NCBI RefSeq assembly: GCF_000821305.1
Contig: NZ_CCXK01000014.1
Location: 310,001 to 374,000 of the forward strand
Length of the DNA stretch: 64,000 nucleotides
Direction: 5' to 3'
Origin: Clostridium culturomicium
Lineage (GTDB): Bacteria > Bacillota > Clostridia > Clostridiales > Clostridiaceae
In this document: positions 27,325-36,385 of the stretch, one piece after another
Position numbering within the stretch: position 1 is the first letter of the stretch
How the letters are laid out: each line of letters starts with the position of its first letter
Translations under genes and position numbers: made by a program
The notes under the pieces: generated by a model
The model's input: only the letters and a program-made list of their open reading frames with translations
Database searches by the model: none
Told to the model about the DNA's origin: nothing

Positions 27325-27375
27325 TTAAATATTCGCTCTTACTATCTTTGCAACACACTCAACATGATGCCCTTG
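27325..27375 (-). pseudogene. 3' tail of a disrupted gene, candidate attL
   Basis: A minus-strand frame, open for only 25 codons, ends in QGHHVECVAKIVRANI and a stop. The HHVEC stretch resembles the conserved C-terminus of TrmA/RlmD-type RNA uracil methyltransferases, whose genes are known integration targets of clostridial and streptococcal elements. It has its own downstream terminator but no start, which is what remains on one side when an element integrates into the 3' end of a gene. The family call is a short-motif resemblance. Confidence 0.4.
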
Positions 27376-27617
27376 TATTATATAAATATTACATCTATGT
27401 TAATCATATTTATTCTTAAGATAATATGATAAATGTTTATTTTTTATATTTTATAAAGTTATATTGTGGTTAAGCTTGTTTATTAATGATGTAATATGTT
27501 AAATATAATTACTTCTTATAGTAACTTATTGTGTTTTTAAAAGAATTCTTGTTTATACAAGTTATATCATATTGTGTGTACCGGTGGCAAATTGACGACA
27601 TTGCCACCATATTTAAA

Positions 27618-27647
27618 TAGCCTAGGAACTCCTAGGCTAACTTTTTT
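27618..27647 (+). terminator. intrinsic terminator
   Basis: TAGCCTAGG pairs perfectly with CCTAGGCTA around AACT, followed by a run of six T. No plus-strand protein gene lies upstream. Confidence 0.75.
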
Positions 27648-27746
27648 AAAATATTCACACTCAAAATCCCTGCATAACTAACCCAAAACTGTCTATACTC
27701 TAAATATAAACAATATCCAAAAACCCATTACTATAAAATCCATCAT

Positions 27747-27787
27747 AAAAAGCTAGTAAGAATTTATTATTTCTACTAGCTTTTTTT
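27747..27787. terminator. intrinsic terminator, possibly bidirectional
   Basis: AAAAGCTAGTA pairs with TACTAGCTTTT, extended by a GAA/TTC step, and followed by seven T; A-rich on the other side. Confidence 0.7.
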
Positions 27788-27865
27788 ATTATTTAGAATA
27801 TTATTTATAAAATAGTATATTATATATCTGTAAGACATCTGTTTAATAATCTCTTTCATATTAGT

Positions 27866-27921
27866 GTGGATTAAAGTTAGCTTTAATTCACTTAAGGCAG
27901 TATCTATGGTACTGTCTTTTT
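27866..27921 (+). terminator. tandem hairpins ending in an intrinsic terminator
   Basis: First hairpin 27866-27891 (GTGGATTAAAG with CTTTAATTCAC around TTAG), second 27895-27917 (AGGCAGTA with TACTGTCT) followed by a T tract. Confidence 0.65.
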
Positions 27922-28021
27922 ATATTGAAAATGAATAAATTAAGTTAAAATGTTTATACTTTAAGTTTGTAAGATACTTTAGGTATTAATCATATCTTAA
28001 AATCCTATGTTTTAACTCCTT

Positions 28022-28055
28022 AAAAGAGCTTTGGCTTTGTGCCTGGCTCTTTTTT
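28022..28055 (+). terminator. intrinsic terminator
   Basis: AAAAGAGC pairs with GCTCTTTT, with an inner GGC/GCC step, and ends in a T tract. Confidence 0.7.
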
Positions 28056-28136
28056 ATTTTAAAAAAATGAGCTTTTATTTTTAAGCCAGCATTAAATCAA
28101 AAATATTAAAAACATTATTTTTCTTAACAAATAATG

Positions 28137-28165
28137 TTGAGTTTTGGTTTAAAATAATTTAAAAT
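28137..28165 (+). promoter_or_regulatory. candidate small-RNA promoter, copy 1
   Basis: TTGAGT and TAAAAT are separated by 17 bases. The same arrangement, with similar flanks, recurs at 28450-28478. Confidence 0.5.
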
Positions 28166-28171
28166 ACATGA

Positions 28172-28322
28172 CATCTTAATGTTTATATTTGAAGAGTATT
28201 TATGGAATTTAAAGTCCTACTACATATTACATTAAAAACTTCCATATGTTATCTCTTCTATAAAATATTCTTCAAATTATATATTTATGAGCCTGGGCAA
28301 CCCTTCCTGGGCTCATTTTTTT
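28172..28322 (+). ncRNA. candidate small RNA, copy 1
   Basis: A transcript of about 150 bases would start after the promoter at 28137-28165 and end at the ATGAGCC/GGCTCAT terminator with seven T (28287-28322). Its body folds on GAAGAGTATTTATGGAA pairing with TTCTATAAAATATTCTTC. A partly similar module follows at 28738-28957, where the stem is kept through different bases. A 66-codon frame at 28202 crosses the terminator and is unlikely to be the product. Confidence 0.4.
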
Positions 28323-28449
28323 ATAAATTATATTCATTTTCAAGGAGCTTTGACTTTTGCCTGATTCTTTCTTATTTGTCCCAAATTGAGCCTTTATCTT
28401 AATATTATATTAATAATTATTAAAACTTTCTTACTTTTTAAAAATATTG

Positions 28450-28478
28450 TTGAATTATGATTAAAATAAATTTAAAAT
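28450..28478 (+). promoter_or_regulatory. candidate small-RNA promoter, copy 2
   Basis: TTGAAT and TAAAAT, 17 bases apart, in a context repeated from 28137-28165 (ATTAAAATAAATTTAAAATTA-like spacer). Confidence 0.45.
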
Positions 28479-28737
28479 TACATAAAAAGTAACAATATCA
28501 CTTTTATGGGAGTTTCATAGCATGTATAATCTTAAAATATTCAATACCATAATTATTATATTTATTTTCTTATTTTGTTTCTTAATAGAGTTTATATTTT
28601 AATCTAAATAATTATAATTTTTAATCTATGGAATGTGAAATTTATGTTGTTTATTTTATATACATTTATATGCTTTTTCTTTTTCATATCAATTATATAT
28701 CTAGCATTCATATGTATATTCTAATAAGCCTTAAATT

Positions 28738-28957
28738 TCTTTGAATTAATATTTATATTTGAAGAGTTATTTATAGAATTTAGATAACATAAAATATAAA
28801 ATTTCCCCTTTTTATATTTTCCAAAATTATTAATATCACGTAAATCGTTTCTTTCCCATAAAACAAAAACGTGATATGTAATCCCTACTATGTGTTATCT
28901 ATTCTACTCTTCATTTATTTATATTATGAGCCTGGATCATCCCTCCCAGGCTCATAT
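28738..28957 (+). ncRNA. candidate small RNA body, copy 2
   Basis: Repeats the TTTATATTTGAAGAG start of copy 1 and ends in ATGAGCCTGG/CCAGGCTCAT (28927-28956). Outer arms GAAGAGT with ACTCTTC, TAGAAT with ATTCTA and AGATAACA with TGTTATCT can form one long stem. The promoter may be the distant one at 28450 or one not recognised. The T tract after the last stem is weak. Confidence 0.35.
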
Positions 28958-28972
28958 TTGCGCATAAAAATA

Positions 28973-29002
28973 AGGCTAGTAGGAATTAACCCACTAGCCT
29001 TA
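28973..29002 (-). terminator. terminator of the phage late operon
   Basis: AAGGCTAGT pairs with ACTAGCCTT just after the amidase stop; the minus-strand transcript continues into ATTTTTAT. Confidence 0.8.
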
Positions 29003-29005
29003 AAA

Positions 29006-30211
29006 TTATATACTATCTATTTCAATTGCATCTATACTGTAACCTTCTAACCCAGCAAAATCTGAATTGCCAATTACCCAAGGAAGCCATCTTCCATTAA
29101 TAAGTCTAACTCTATATTTAAGCTTATTGTTAAGTATCTGAACTTTATCCACGTTATTTTTCAAGTCTCCAGCATAATCCTCGTGGTTTCTAACAGTTGG
29201 ATAATATCCATTACTACTTAGAGTTGATACCTTGTAATCCACATTTCCTGAAGATAACCTAATCATTAATCCTCTTATTGCATGTCCAAAAACTCCAGCA
29301 TAGTCTGTAAGATTTTTAACCTCTGGTAACCAGCCATCTTCTGCTGTAAATACCTTATAAAAAACATCTAGTTTTCTTGTTTGTGGTGGAACTGGTTTAG
29401 ACTCTGGTTGTGATGTTTGAGATCCACCATTTGAATATACACAATTCCCATTACTATCATATACATTATATCCACTATGTTTTTTACATTCAGCTATGGC
29501 ATTTTCTTTAATGGAATATGCTCCCTTTTGACTTGCTGCATCACCCCATAATTTTCTTACTCTGTATAGCTCATTACTTGGTGATGGTGTATGTGTTGGA
29601 TTTGGTTTAATAACTTCTCCATTATCATTGCAGCTACTTATAACTCCAAAGAATTTTCCTATAGCACAAGCAATTACTTGTCCATTTCTTTGTTGCTCCT
29701 CAACTGAATCACATATCTGGACATCATTGATATTATCCAAGAAAGCAACCTCCACAATAACTGCATCCATGCTTGTATTTCTTATAACATAATAATAATC
29801 TTTATTATCACTACCTCGTTTCTCATATACTTTCTTCTGCTGTCCTAAATGTGAATGCAATTCATTAGCTATTAAATTAGCAGCTCTTTGCCCTTCTCCT
29901 CTGTAAATTGAGTGTATAGCTTCTGCCCTATCTCCACCACCAGCATTATGATGAATTGAAACAAATAGTATTTTTGCTCCTGGATATTGTCTTGCAATGT
30001 CATTAGCAAATTTAACTCTAACTTCAAGACTCATAGTTACATCTGCAGTTCTATTTATAAATACCTTGATTCCCATTGCTTCAGCAGCTGCTTTTAATGC
30101 TAATGCAGTATTAAGATTGGCTACTTTTTCTACAATTCCATTTCCTACTGCTCCAGGATCTGTTCCACCATGACCAACATCAATAATCAAAATTTTTAAA
30201 TTCTTATACAT
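29006..30211 (-). CDS. phage endolysin: N-acetylmuramoyl-L-alanine amidase with binding repeats
   Basis: A 401-residue lysin that cuts the bond between muramic acid and the peptide stem. Residues 5-195 are an Amidase_3 domain: LIIDVGHGGTDPGAVG gives the first zinc histidine and LFVSIHHNAGGG another, with VEVAFLDN holding the catalytic glutamate. A proline-rich linker follows, then a SPOR-like segment (215-265, YRVRKLWGDAASQKGAYSI) and two repeats around YAGVFGHAIRGLMIRL and YAGDLKNNVDKVQIL near 280-395 as the likely wall-binding part. No signal peptide, so it needs the holin encoded next. AGGAGG precedes the ATG. Confidence 0.9.
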   Translation of the reverse strand: MYKNLKILIIDVGHGGTDPGAVGNGIVEKVANLNTALALKAAAEAMGIKVFINRTADVTMSLEVRVKFANDIARQYPGAKILFVSIHHNAGGGDRAEAIHSIYRGEGQRAANLIANELHSHLGQQKKVYEKRGSDNKDYYYVIRNTSMDAVIVEVAFLDNINDVQICDSVEEQQRNGQVIACAIGKFFGVISSCNDNGEVIKPNPTHTPSPSNELYRVRKLWGDAASQKGAYSIKENAIAECKKHSGYNVYDSNGNCVYSNGGSQTSQPESKPVPPQTRKLDVFYKVFTAEDGWLPEVKNLTDYAGVFGHAIRGLMIRLSSGNVDYKVSTLSSNGYYPTVRNHEDYAGDLKNNVDKVQILNNKLKYRVRLINGRWLPWVIGNSDFAGLEGYSIDAIEIDSI

Positions 30212-30249
30212 AAATACATTCCTCCTAAAAATTAAATTTAAAATAAAAA

Positions 30250-30270
30250 GAGCAGAAATTAATCCTGCTC
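30250..30270 (-). terminator. terminator between holin and amidase
   Basis: GAGCAG pairs with CTGCTC around the holin stop codon and is followed on the minus strand by TTTTTATTTT; it probably lets part of the transcripts read on into the amidase gene. Confidence 0.6.
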
Positions 30271-30507
30271 CTTATTAATTAACTTATCACTTACTCCTGG
30301 TATATACGCTGATGTATTTTCTGTTGGATCATTAAGTACACCTAATAAAATTAAAATACTACATATCGTATTTATAATTCCTAGCACATTTTCAGAGTCA
30401 ATATTTAATCCAAATTGACATAATAGCGATACAACTAAAGCTGCTAACGAAATAACAGTTCCTTTATTATTTAACCTTGTAAAAATTGATTTTAATACCT
30501 TTGACAT
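30259..30507 (-). CDS. phage holin, phiLC3 family
   Basis: An 82-residue membrane protein that makes the lesion through which the amidase reaches the wall. A basic N-terminus (SKVLKSIFTRLNNKG) is followed by two hydrophobic helices (TVISLAALVVSLLCQFGL and VLGIINTICSILILLGVL) and the NDPTE turn with an acidic tail, the pattern of phiLC3-type class II holins. I chose the ATG at 30507, ten bases after AAGGAG; it lies one base after the stop of the upstream gene. Confidence 0.88.
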   Translation of the reverse strand: MSKVLKSIFTRLNNKGTVISLAALVVSLLCQFGLNIDSENVLGIINTICSILILLGVLNDPTENTSAYIPGVSDKLINKEQD

Positions 30508-30508
30508 A

Positions 30509-30793
30509 CTACACATTCTCCTTTTCTATCCCATCAATTCGTTTGTGAGCTGATTTACAACTTTCTTCTACTCTTATAAGCCTTTCATTCATATCATTTA
30601 AATTTTTAGTTATGTCTCTTACATTATATTTAATATCATCAACTCCTTTTGAAACATATTTAATCTCTTGATTTATTTTAGTTATTCCTTCAACTTCATC
30701 CTTCGTATCTTTCTGCTTATTCCTAGACATAGTCATTATTGTTCCTATGCATCCTATTAAAGAGCATAATATAGCAAAACTTATATTTTCCAT
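30509..30793 (-). CDS. membrane-anchored coiled-coil phage protein (XhlA-like)
   Basis: A 94-residue protein with one N-terminal membrane segment (ISFAILCSLIGCIGTIMTM) and a long charged coiled coil (VSKGVDDIKYNVRDITKNL, MNERLIRVEESCKSAHKRI). The order is the reverse of classical XhlA, whose membrane segment is at the end, but size, position before the holin and composition suit a lysis accessory or antiholin. Function not proven. It ends next to the holin start. Confidence 0.65.
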   Translation of the reverse strand: MENISFAILCSLIGCIGTIMTMSRNKQKDTKDEVEGITKINQEIKYVSKGVDDIKYNVRDITKNLNDMNERLIRVEESCKSAHKRIDGIEKENV

Positions 30794-30825
30794 ACTTCAC
30801 CTTCCTCATTTAACTAATAAAAAAA

Positions 30826-30842
30826 GACTAGCTCTGCTAATC
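30826..30842 (-). terminator. short intrinsic terminator
   Basis: GATTAGC pairs with GCTAGTC around AGA and is followed on the minus strand by seven U. It overlaps the stop codon of the gene at 30837 and separates tail from lysis genes. Confidence 0.65.
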
Positions 30843-31169
30843 CCTTAAAAGCTCTATTTCGTCTGGATCATCTACCGCGTCTTTGAAAAATTCTACATTC
30901 TCCTTAGCGTACATATAGCAAGCTGTCTGCCAGTCTTTATATGTTTTTCCTTTGTCCTCCGCAAAGTATTTGTTATACAATGTCTTATCCTCTAAGCCCA
31001 TTAAGTCAGCCACTACGTACTCGTCAATTGGAGAAGTAGCTGCTTTATTAACGAGTAATTTCAGCGTAAAACTTACTTCTTTCTCCATAGTGTTAACGAC
31101 CATAAGTCCTATTTTCCAGTAAGACGCTTTGACACCAAAAGTAGTGTCTTTTTCTTTTATTAACGCCAT
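30837..31169 (-). CDS. small conserved phage tail-region protein
   Basis: A 110-residue soluble protein (TTFGVKASYWKIGLMVV, FTLKLLVNKAATSPIDEYVV, DPDEIELLRD). I do not recognise the family, but such proteins often sit between the receptor-binding protein and the lysis genes of clostridial siphophages. I chose the ATG at 31169, which overlaps the stop of the upstream gene by one base (TAATG); the longer frame starts inside that gene. Confidence 0.65.
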   Translation of the reverse strand: MALIKEKDTTFGVKASYWKIGLMVVNTMEKEVSFTLKLLVNKAATSPIDEYVVADLMGLEDKTLYNKYFAEDKGKTYKDWQTACYMYAKENVEFFKDAVDDPDEIELLRD

Positions 31170-33148
31170 TATACTTTCCACCTTCCTATTCCTATACAAT
31201 GTATATAAAAGTTCAAGTTCCATGTACCGCCGCCTGCACCAAAGAATACCATTGAGCCAGAGTGTGTAGGTGACTCCCCTTTATTACCTGTATACCAAAA
31301 GTTTGCTGTATTAGATACAGTCATTGATATTGCTGGGTAGTCTACAAAAGCCCTTAGCCATGCGCCTAATGTGTATGTAGGTGAGTGCCATATTGCACCA
31401 GCCTGGGTATTAAGCGTCATTTGTGATATGTAGGTTGTGCAATGTTCTATAGCTGTACCATCATAGAAACGTATTGACTGCTTAATGTGGGTACTTGATG
31501 TCTCTTTTTTATAAGACACAATTGGGTTTGTATATACGCTAAGTGCCCCATTGATATTAACACTGTCCCACATTTCTATTTTACGACTCCCCCCAGCGCT
31601 ACGGTTTCCTAGTATCATGAGTGCCTTATACGTACCGTTGTCGTTAACAATAGCAGCCCCTCCACCAGTGTCATTAAATCCGCCAGAATCCCAGTTTTTA
31701 TAGCCGTTAAGATTAAATGCTGAGGCATCTACTTTGTTACCTGATTGCACCTCAATATTCTTTCTAAATAAAGCATTATAAGCAAAATCAGCAATATCAT
31801 CAAGTTCAGCAGCCTTCCCGAAAGCAACCCCTTTATTCCCAACTAAAAAATCTACTGGAAATACAGCTGTCTGCAATATTACTATTTTAGGAGTTATACT
31901 AGTAAAATAATCTGCTCCATAAAGCTCAACCTCATAAGTAACATCTGTACTAAATCCAGCTCTAGCAGCTGTTACAACATTGTTAGTTACACTTATATAA
32001 CTTGACCATGTACCTCCAACAGGCCTATACCTGTATTTGACTACACGTGTATTACTTCCTCCAACAGTATCATAATTAAGATTTATCAATACCTTAATAT
32101 AAGTCCCGTTTAAGTCAGTAGTTCCATCACTCAAACATCTTACACACCAAGCATCTACAAAGCTAGGAGCGTAATAATCTGTAACTAAAACTGTTACTGA
32201 AGTCCTGTTGGTTCTTCCTCTACTATCTGTCACTGTTGCGATAAAAACATTATTACCAGCAGTATTCAGTAATCCTGTTGTATACTCCCATGGTGATGCT
32301 GTATCTGTATTTGAATAGCCTCCCCCTTCAAACTTCACCGATGTTACTGAAGATCCATAGACGCCACCAACACCATTAGCAGTTAATTTAACTTTTGATT
32401 TTCCCTTAATATATTTACCCCATGTTCCATCTACTAATGTAGCCGTTACACTAGATATTGTTGGTACTACACTACTAGGTATAGTTAAAGTTATTGTCTT
32501 AGATGTGCTACCTATAAATCTAGAGCCTAAATAAGTATCTACAATTACAGTTATCCCCATTGATGTACTAGATTTCGAATAAACCGCATCTGTTATCGGC
32601 GGTGTAGCACTACAAGTTGTCGATGTACTATTCCATTCTTGAAGATATCTTCTTTCTGAACCCCCAATTACATATGACACTGAATGTGTAAAACTACTAG
32701 ATGCTCTACTTATGCTTACAGTAAATGGAGTACCCAACTCACAAACTGTTTTGTTAACTGTAAAGGTGCTTGTTCTGGGTATAGTTGTTAAATTTTCACT
32801 ATAGGCTTGTTCACTAGACGAAAGTATTGATGGTATATTAATTGCCGCATATACAGTTAATGTCTTAGTACCATCTGCAGCATGTCCTGTATTTCCTGTC
32901 CATGAATGAAGCAATACACTATTGTTGGATATGCTTATTTCCTTAGTTCCACTATTATAGTAAGCTCCATCTACTTTTAAAGTAACTGATCCATTTCCCC
33001 ATGTTGTGTATCCTGTATTTGTTCTTTTAGCCCATACTTTTACTGTAATATTAGATGTATTATTAGCTATATTTTGACTGTTTACAATAACCTCTATCCA
33101 ATATTTGACGTATTGATTGCTTGTACTTAATAATCCACTACTTGCCAT
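31169..33148 (-). CDS. phage structural protein, DUF859-like (candidate receptor-binding protein)
   Basis: A 659-residue beta-rich protein full of serine, threonine and glycine, with Ig-like stretches (TISSVTATLVDGTWGKYIKG, VTVLVTDYYAPSF) and a C-terminal VDFLVGNKGVAFGKAAELDD segment, which is typical of DUF859-type minor structural proteins in Gram-positive siphophages. The last 150 residues (GAIWHSPTYTLGAW, GESPTHSGSMVFFGAGGG) could be the host-binding head. It starts directly after the tail protein's stop. Family by memory, not by search. Confidence 0.72.
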   Translation of the reverse strand: MASSGLLSTSNQYVKYWIEVIVNSQNIANNTSNITVKVWAKRTNTGYTTWGNGSVTLKVDGAYYNSGTKEISISNNSVLLHSWTGNTGHAADGTKTLTVYAAINIPSILSSSEQAYSENLTTIPRTSTFTVNKTVCELGTPFTVSISRASSSFTHSVSYVIGGSERRYLQEWNSTSTTCSATPPITDAVYSKSSTSMGITVIVDTYLGSRFIGSTSKTITLTIPSSVVPTISSVTATLVDGTWGKYIKGKSKVKLTANGVGGVYGSSVTSVKFEGGGYSNTDTASPWEYTTGLLNTAGNNVFIATVTDSRGRTNRTSVTVLVTDYYAPSFVDAWCVRCLSDGTTDLNGTYIKVLINLNYDTVGGSNTRVVKYRYRPVGGTWSSYISVTNNVVTAARAGFSTDVTYEVELYGADYFTSITPKIVILQTAVFPVDFLVGNKGVAFGKAAELDDIADFAYNALFRKNIEVQSGNKVDASAFNLNGYKNWDSGGFNDTGGGAAIVNDNGTYKALMILGNRSAGGSRKIEMWDSVNINGALSVYTNPIVSYKKETSSTHIKQSIRFYDGTAIEHCTTYISQMTLNTQAGAIWHSPTYTLGAWLRAFVDYPAISMTVSNTANFWYTGNKGESPTHSGSMVFFGAGGGTWNLNFYIHCIGIGRWKV

Positions 33149-36100
33149 CTATTGTGCCCTCCATTGTAATCCAAAATTTCCATTTGACCTTTGCGACCAA
33201 TCCCAAAATCCTAATGGAGCCTGACCTACTGTTAATCTACCCAAAATTTCTGCATCAGTTATATACATTTTATTGTTACTTATATAAGAAACGATAGTGT
33301 TATCTTGAGTAAATGCAAGTTTTTCATTATCTAATAAGGCCCTAAATTTACTATTTGATTTACCTATTTCAAGGCCTATTTCAGTAAATTGCATATATGT
33401 TGCGACCAAAGTTTGATAGTTTACCAAATCACCATTTACCTCTTCAACTCTAGTTTCTACTGAACCTATTTCAGTCCTTACACTATTCACATCTTGTTTA
33501 ATATTACTGAACTCACCTGAAACAAACTCTCCAAATTCATTCTTAGTAGTATACATTTCTGATATGCTATTAGTTATATTACCTTCAGCTATCTTTATTG
33601 CGGCTTCATATTTCTGAGTAATCTTTGATTCAACTTTAGAAATGTTATCATATACACCATCTATTGCTGAGTCAGTGTCCTCTGGTGCCGGTATCCAATC
33701 TAGCGATGGCTTAACATCTCCTTCGTACAACGTGACCCATTCTATAGATGCAGGATTAGCTGCTACACCTGTACTAGGATAATTGTAAAATGAAAGCTTG
33801 CTAGTCCACGATGAGTTTATAGTAGTAGGGGTTATAAACTTGAACACCACTGTGCTTAGGGTAGTTGTGAGTGTAGTGTACCCTACGCAGTTAGACCCAC
33901 CATTAGCCCAAAGTCCTAGCTTCTGAGTTCCTGTAACCTTACCACGTATGACCATAGTGTACCTTTTGTTTGCTTCTAACGATTTGCTTAGATTTATTAT
34001 AGTAGTATTGTAACTTGTATTATCCACTATATTAAGTGTACTATTTAATACTATATTCCTAGAGCTTAATGCCACTCCATTAACCACATTTTGAGCTATA
34101 CTAGTTACCTCACTAGATTCTACTTTTAATTTAATTTGATTTTGTAACTGACTAATGCTTGCACCTTGAGTATTTACTGTAGATGATAAACCATTAATCT
34201 GAGTAGTATGTCCACTAACTATTGATACAGTACCGTCTAAATCCCTTTTAACATCATTTACTTTTGCTTCTACTCCTGTAACCTTGCCAGTTACATCGCT
34301 TATTTGAGTAGTGTGTATTCCTATAGTTGACTGAATACTATCTACCTTTAATACTGTAGCATTATAAGCATCTTTAAGTTGAGTAGTAACTCCGTCTTTA
34401 ATAATAGTTGTATTAGCTATTAAAGCATCAATCTTCCCTTGTTGAGCATTAATAGCAGTAGTATTGCTATCTGTAGTTGATTTAACTCCATCAACTTTAC
34501 TGTTTAAACTAGTAAATGCTATATTAAGGGTTTGAGTTGTACCATCAATTAAAATTTTAGATGAATTTATTGTTGTAGTCCCATTGTTAATACTAGTTAT
34601 TATACTGATCATATTTAACTTAGATGAATTAATATTAGCTGTATCACTAATCATATCATCACGAATTATCTTCGATTTAATACCCTCAGCCTTCAATCCA
34701 GTTGCATCAAACATAAGCTTTCCCGAACTATCCCATACATACATGTTATAGTCATTTAATGCATCTTTACCTATCTGTACTCTAACCCTTGTAGCATCAG
34801 ATATCTGTATAGTATTATCAGCCATAACCATTCTTCCACTATCAGATACTATCCTGAATTTATTTGTACTAATATCTCCAGCATTAACTTTTGCTACATC
34901 TAGAGATTCAATCATAGCATTTTTAATAAAACCATTTTCTACAGTTACCTTACTAGCAGTAAGAACTAGAGATTGAATATTATCAGAGGTTAAATTACCG
35001 TTAACTAAAGTCTGTATAGTAGCAAGATTAGCTTCCAACGTACCAATCTTACCAATACTTACTTCCATTGTAACAATCTTAGCATTTAAAGCATTTAAAT
35101 CACCTATTGTTGCTTTATCTATTAGTGCCTTATTAATCTTTACATCTTCTGCAACTAAATTTTCAATCTTAGCATTTATTGCAGTTAAGTCTGAAATATG
35201 TGCAACATCAATAATTGCTTTTTCTATGGTGGCTGTTTTAGCTTCTAATGTTTGTGTCCTTATTTGTACTGCTTCAAGCTCTTGAATATTAGCCTTATCA
35301 ATCAATGCTTCTTTAACAAGTAATAATTCTGTTACTACCCTATCTAATTTATTAGTTCCGCTACCTGAGGAATTAAAAGAGTTTTTATTCTTACTTTCTC
35401 CCTTGGCTCCAATTTCACAAGTCAATCCACCAGTATAGGTAAACTTCTGACTTAAAATTGGAACCTTCCTCAATACGCCCTTTATATCTGTAACTGATAC
35501 AATATCCCCTGCATCCAGTGATAAATCACCTTGCCACTTCATGCTATATCCTAAATAAGAAAATCCATTTAATTTATTGTAGATATCAGTTAATATAGCC
35601 TCAGTTACCCATGGATTTTCAAACTGCAGCTCCATGGAGTCTGTTCCTAATGTACCTTTGGTAAATTCCTTATCCTCAGCCTTACAACTAATCTTACCTA
35701 TCTTATATTTAACTTCCTCTCTCTTATAATCGAAGTAATTATCTCCAGTTATAGAGTAGTTAACTTCTTTAGGTACTATTATTGTAAATTTACCATCTCT
35801 TGTAATATGAGCATTACCTCCACATAATGAAGCCACGTATCCAAGTACTTCTCTACAAGTAAAGCCTTCCAACTTTTTAACTGTATAAGCTGGAAGGCTT
35901 CCTGTAAATTGTACCCCTGTTATAGTAGATAATTCATTAACTATCTGCTGTAATGTAGCTATCTCTCCTAAACTACTAAAGTATGGAGTTTCAAATTTTA
36001 TCATATTATCAAAAGCTGTTATTTTAGTGGTATAATCAGTCTTTTCAACCTCATCTATGTTATAGTATCCCATGAGTATATATTCAATGGTAGAACCTAC

Positions 36101-36349
36101 ACGTAGTCCTATTTCAAGTTTAATTTGACTAGCCGAATAAATGGTATCTCCCTTGTTTATAAGTGTTAATTCAAGACTTTGGCTTGTTGTATTACCTATG
36201 CTATATCCCTCATTAGGCTGTACAGTCTCCAATATAATATCAACAATATCCTCGTTAAAATAAACATTATTGCCTATAGTGATTTTACATTCAAAACTCC
36301 TAGAAGGCTTCTTTATCTCTAGCTTATATTCTGCACTTGTTGCCTGCAT
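33149..36349 (-). CDS. tail-tip/baseplate protein (Tal-like) with long fibre region
   Basis: A 1066-residue tail protein. Residues 1-315 form a Tal/gp18-like baseplate hub fold (FECKITIGNNVYFNEDIVDI, TAFDNMIKFETPYFSSLGEI, FTYTGGLTCEIGAKGE). Residues 325-760 are a fibrous region of heptad-like repeats (LTAINAKIENLVAEDVKIN, ISDVTGKVTGVEAKV). A carbohydrate-binding-like insert lies near 790-890 (NKRYTMVIRGKVTGTQKLGLW). A short KFRALLDNEKLAFTQD tail motif, common in such proteins, ends it. It should seal the tail tube and anchor the receptor-binding protein. Confidence 0.82.
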   Translation of the reverse strand: MQATSAEYKLEIKKPSRSFECKITIGNNVYFNEDIVDIILETVQPNEGYSIGNTTSQSLELTLINKGDTIYSASQIKLEIGLRVGSTIEYILMGYYNIDEVEKTDYTTKITAFDNMIKFETPYFSSLGEIATLQQIVNELSTITGVQFTGSLPAYTVKKLEGFTCREVLGYVASLCGGNAHITRDGKFTIIVPKEVNYSITGDNYFDYKREEVKYKIGKISCKAEDKEFTKGTLGTDSMELQFENPWVTEAILTDIYNKLNGFSYLGYSMKWQGDLSLDAGDIVSVTDIKGVLRKVPILSQKFTYTGGLTCEIGAKGESKNKNSFNSSGSGTNKLDRVVTELLLVKEALIDKANIQELEAVQIRTQTLEAKTATIEKAIIDVAHISDLTAINAKIENLVAEDVKINKALIDKATIGDLNALNAKIVTMEVSIGKIGTLEANLATIQTLVNGNLTSDNIQSLVLTASKVTVENGFIKNAMIESLDVAKVNAGDISTNKFRIVSDSGRMVMADNTIQISDATRVRVQIGKDALNDYNMYVWDSSGKLMFDATGLKAEGIKSKIIRDDMISDTANINSSKLNMISIITSINNGTTTINSSKILIDGTTQTLNIAFTSLNSKVDGVKSTTDSNTTAINAQQGKIDALIANTTIIKDGVTTQLKDAYNATVLKVDSIQSTIGIHTTQISDVTGKVTGVEAKVNDVKRDLDGTVSIVSGHTTQINGLSSTVNTQGASISQLQNQIKLKVESSEVTSIAQNVVNGVALSSRNIVLNSTLNIVDNTSYNTTIINLSKSLEANKRYTMVIRGKVTGTQKLGLWANGGSNCVGYTTLTTTLSTVVFKFITPTTINSSWTSKLSFYNYPSTGVAANPASIEWVTLYEGDVKPSLDWIPAPEDTDSAIDGVYDNISKVESKITQKYEAAIKIAEGNITNSISEMYTTKNEFGEFVSGEFSNIKQDVNSVRTEIGSVETRVEEVNGDLVNYQTLVATYMQFTEIGLEIGKSNSKFRALLDNEKLAFTQDNTIVSYISNNKMYITDAEILGRLTVGQAPLGFWDWSQRSNGNFGLQWRAQ

Positions 36350-36385
36350 ACATAACCTCCTTCCTCCATCGTAGAGATTTAGAGA

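Larger units (their letters stand above)
27376..28965. other. long non-coding left end of the prophage
   Basis: About 1.6 kb of very AT-rich sequence with no convincing protein gene. It holds a row of plus-strand terminator hairpins (27618, 27747, 27895, 28022, 28287, 28927), an 8-bp GGTGGCAA/TTGCCACC hairpin at 27583-27608, and two copies of a promoter-plus-hairpin module (28137-28322 and 28450-28957). This is best explained as a set of small RNAs. Confidence 0.5.

Noticed and set aside
28202..28402. 66-codon hydrophobic ORF, possible type I toxin
   Set aside because: It runs through a strong terminator, has a poor ribosome site and is not kept in the second copy of the module, where the RNA stem is.
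27139..29005. tRNA or tmRNA as the prophage attachment site
   Set aside because: No cloverleaf or T-loop (GTTCGAAT-type) sequence is visible in this region.
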